Assembly: GCF_004799285.1 (NCBI RefSeq)
Contig: NZ_SSND01000004.1
Span: 310,001 to 374,000 of the forward strand
Length of the DNA stretch: 64,000 nucleotides
Source: Aliigemmobacter aestuarii
GTDB taxonomy: Bacteria; Pseudomonadota; Alphaproteobacteria; Rhodobacterales; Rhodobacteraceae
Direction: 5' to 3'
Shown: positions 62,170 to 64,000 of the stretch, piece after piece
Numbering within the stretch: the stretch's first letter is position 1
Layout of the letters: every line of letters starts with the position of its first letter
Notes under the pieces: model-generated
What the model saw: only the letters and a program-made list of their open reading frames with translations
Database searches by the model: none
What the model was told of the DNA's origin: nothing
Position numbers and translations under genes: made by a program

Positions 62170-62446
62170 TTTCATCCTAAGGATTATATGAAAATCAATT
62201 CGCTAGGGGATGATCTTCACTTCCTTCCCCCAGCCCTTCCCTGACCTGTCCTGTCCGAAGGGCTTTTGCCCGAGTATCGGCGCCGCCGCGAAGGGCGGGT
62301 GAAAGAGGCAGGGGGTACCCCTTCGTTCGCAACTCCCCCCACCCACGGCAGCATCCGACGGCGCCTCGTCTATGTCCGCATGACCCGTGTCATGCGGAAA
62401 GCGTCCCGTTCGACCTTGAGATTGCCGCGGCGCACACCGGCCCTCG

Positions 62447-62806
62447 ATGTCGAAGTGGTCGATCGCGTTGGTCGAGGACCACAAGCTGATCCGCGAAGGC
62501 GCGCGGATCTTTGATGTGGGCGGATGGGGGGTCGCGGGCGCGGTCACGTCGGGCGCGTTCCTGTCGCTTTGCACCTTGCCGGTGATCCTTGACCATTACA
62601 CTGCGCTGGAACTGAACGACATGTCCCGCCAATGGGACCTGCTGAACTTGCGTTCGTTCGGCTATGGGCATTCCTTCGGGGGCCTGTCGCACGACTTTGG
62701 TCGCGAGGCGGGCGTGGAGCTGCGCGAGGCCATCGACACCCAGCTGAAGCCCGCCATGGTCGTGTCGAGGGCCGATGGTCATGCTGCCCGAACCGAAGCG
62801 TGCTGA
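62447..62806 (+). CDS. Doubtful hypothetical ORF right of the island
   Basis: An open frame of 119 residues. Its first residues (MSKWSIALVEDHKLIREGAR) resemble the start of a response-regulator receiver domain, but the rest (FDVGGWGVAGAVTSGAFLSL, LNLRSFGYGHSFGGLSHDFG) does not continue as one. No good ribosome binding site precedes it. It may be a fused gene remnant or not coding at all. The flanking 62170-62446 has no gene I can support. Confidence 0.3.
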   Translation: MSKWSIALVEDHKLIREGARIFDVGGWGVAGAVTSGAFLSLCTLPVILDHYTALELNDMSRQWDLLNLRSFGYGHSFGGLSHDFGREAGVELREAIDTQLKPAMVVSRADGHAARTEAC

Positions 62807-63150
62807 CGGGTCGATCTCAGGCGAAGGCTGTCGCGAGGGCAGGCAGATCAAGGGGCCAAGAGACAACCCGAATTCGGCGGCGCATCCCGTGTGTGCACTG
62901 GCGTTTGACCGGGAAACCCCCGTTATCGAAGTCCGGTCCCTGCCTGTTGATCACCCGAAAGGGGGCATCGTTTGATGAATGAGACTCAGCAATCCGGAAT
63001 CCCCTTCAATTGACAAACTGATCGTTCCGACAACCATTTAGGGGCCACTTTCACACGCTCAGTGCAGACGTCTCACCGGACCTTTGGAAGGTTGGCGATT
63101 CGATATCTCGGTGTGTGCGGCAGATCTCAATTCGGACTCGGTAAGGGCAG
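62807..63150. other. Intergenic region before second RTX gene
   Basis: No gene or RNA is recognisable in these 344 bases. It presumably carries the promoter of the RTX gene that follows. Confidence 0.5.
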
Positions 63151-64000
63151 ATGGCACAAATTGACGGAACGCAGAATGCGGATTTCATTCATCGCCGTGG
63201 CGATGGACTTACCGTACCCTCAGGTTTGAACGAGATTGCTGGCACAACCGCAGGCGCGGATATCGTGAGAGCCGGTGACGGCAACGATGTCATCCACGCA
63301 GACAGGGGCGCCGACACCATTCACGGTGGCGCCGGGGCGGATCGAATGTTCGGTGGCGATGGGGATGACACCTATCACCTCAATTCGGTCGCCGATCGCG
63401 CCAAGGAACTTGTCGGCGCGGGCACAGACCTCGTCATTGCCTCGGTCAACCATGTCCTTGGTGAAAACATCGAAAACCTGCAGCTTGTCGGCGCAAGGGC
63501 GATATCCGGAACCGGCAACCGGTCCGACAATCTGATCGTTGGCACCAATCTTGACAATCGCCTCGTCGGTGCGGCCGGGAACGACACGGTCAGGGGACGC
63601 AAGGGAAACGATACCATTCTGGGTGGAACGGGCGAAGACGAGCTTTTTGGCGGCAAGGGCGCCGACGAATTGCGCGGTGGCGCCGGCGATGACACGGTCT
63701 GGGGATATCGGGGAAATGACACGGTCCTGGGTGGCCTGGGAAATGACCAGGTCTGGGGCGGCGTCGGCGACGACACGGTGCAGGGCGGCGCCGGAAACGA
63801 CACGCTTGGCGGTTTCTTGGGCATCAATCGCCTCGTGGGGGGCGACGGATCGGATACATATCTTGTTTCGAGCGCGAACAACGTTCTCGTCGAACGGGCG
63901 AACGAAGGGCGGGACCTTGTTCGGTCCAAGGTGAGCTTCGTTCTGGGGGACAACTTCGAGAACCTCGATCTGTTGGGGACGGGCAACCTTTCGGGCACCG
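63151..64000 (+). CDS. RTX calcium-binding protein, N-terminal part (continues past window)
   Basis: The frame is open from ATG 63151 to the end of the window (283 residues seen). It starts MAQIDGTQNADFIHRRGDG with no signal peptide. Glycine-rich nonapeptide blocks (GDGNDVIHADRGADTIHGG, GGAGNDTLGG) alternate with a longer recurring unit (LVIASVNHVLGENIENLQLV; LVRSKVSFVLGDNFENLDLL) typical of large serralysin-like or surface RTX proteins. AAGGG precedes the start. Any catalytic domain or secretion tail would lie beyond the window. Confidence 0.88.
   Translation, partial: MAQIDGTQNADFIHRRGDGLTVPSGLNEIAGTTAGADIVRAGDGNDVIHADRGADTIHGGAGADRMFGGDGDDTYHLNSVADRAKELVGAGTDLVIASVNHVLGENIENLQLVGARAISGTGNRSDNLIVGTNLDNRLVGAAGNDTVRGRKGNDTILGGTGEDELFGGKGADELRGGAGDDTVWGYRGNDTVLGGLGNDQVWGGVGDDTVQGGAGNDTLGGFLGINRLVGGDGSDTYLVSSANNVLVERANEGRDLVRSKVSFVLGDNFENLDLLGTGNLSGT

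Overview
The window is a GC-rich alphaproteobacterial chromosome segment, most likely from the Rhodobacteraceae (Rhodobacter/Paracoccus relatives). The main evidence is a permuted two-piece tmRNA whose tag reads ANDNRAPVALAA, a trgA-trgB-cysK cluster like that of Rhodobacter sphaeroides, the histidine phosphotransferase ChpT, alphaproteobacterial SspB, an olsB-olsA ornithine-lipid pair, DUF4169 and TrgA-type small proteins, and the order rplU-rpmA-GNAT-obgE-proB-proA.

Region 1 to about 10.4 kb is an N-compound uptake and catabolism locus. It holds a PuuC-like aldehyde dehydrogenase (cut by the window start) and a divergent branched-chain/amide-type ABC importer whose LivM permease and LivG ATPase are fused. 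It also holds an RpiR regulator tightly followed by a cysteine hydrolase, a glutamine-synthetase-like gamma-glutamyl ligase and an N-formylglutamate amidohydrolase-like enzyme. I infer gamma-glutamylation, oxidation and deglutamylation of an amine; the substrate is unknown. From 10.5 to 14.7 kb lies a patchwork: a decayed EamA exporter, a DUF4386 membrane protein, a divergent MetR-like regulator and PatB/MalY lyase, and a truncated IS3-type transposase end.

Region 14.8 to 49.3 kb is mostly core genome. It has tRNA-Ser(CGA), rplU-rpmA, obgE-proB-proA, chpT, olsBA, a ThiE-like protein, trmJ, an RTX protein, ctaA, an M32 carboxypeptidase, an MFS carrier, fumC with three small genes, sspB, a chromate transporter pair, a DUF1194 protein, tmRNA (ssrA), a quinone-reductase-like MDR protein, a polyamine-type binding protein, a class V aminotransferase, a photolyase, a cyclopropane synthase-like methyltransferase, trgA, trgB, cysK, a large MscS channel, an AlaX-like editing protein and tRNA-Ser(GGA).

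Region 49,255 to 62,169 is an integrated genetic island of about 12.9 kb inserted in the 3' end of tRNA-Ser(GGA). A 14-bp tail of the tRNA is repeated at the far end, and a tyrosine integrase, two coupled AlpA-like genes and a primase-helicase sit at the integrase side. Near the end of the primase gene is an array of TGCGACAGTC repeats. The cargo is a large single-chain (type IIL/MmeI-like) restriction-modification enzyme translationally coupled to a low-GC protein with a HEPN/AbiU2-like RxxxxxxH motif, plus three unrecognised proteins. The island is unusually rich in the pentamer GGACG/CGTCC. Right of the island is a poorly coding stretch and then the start of a second RTX protein that leaves the window.
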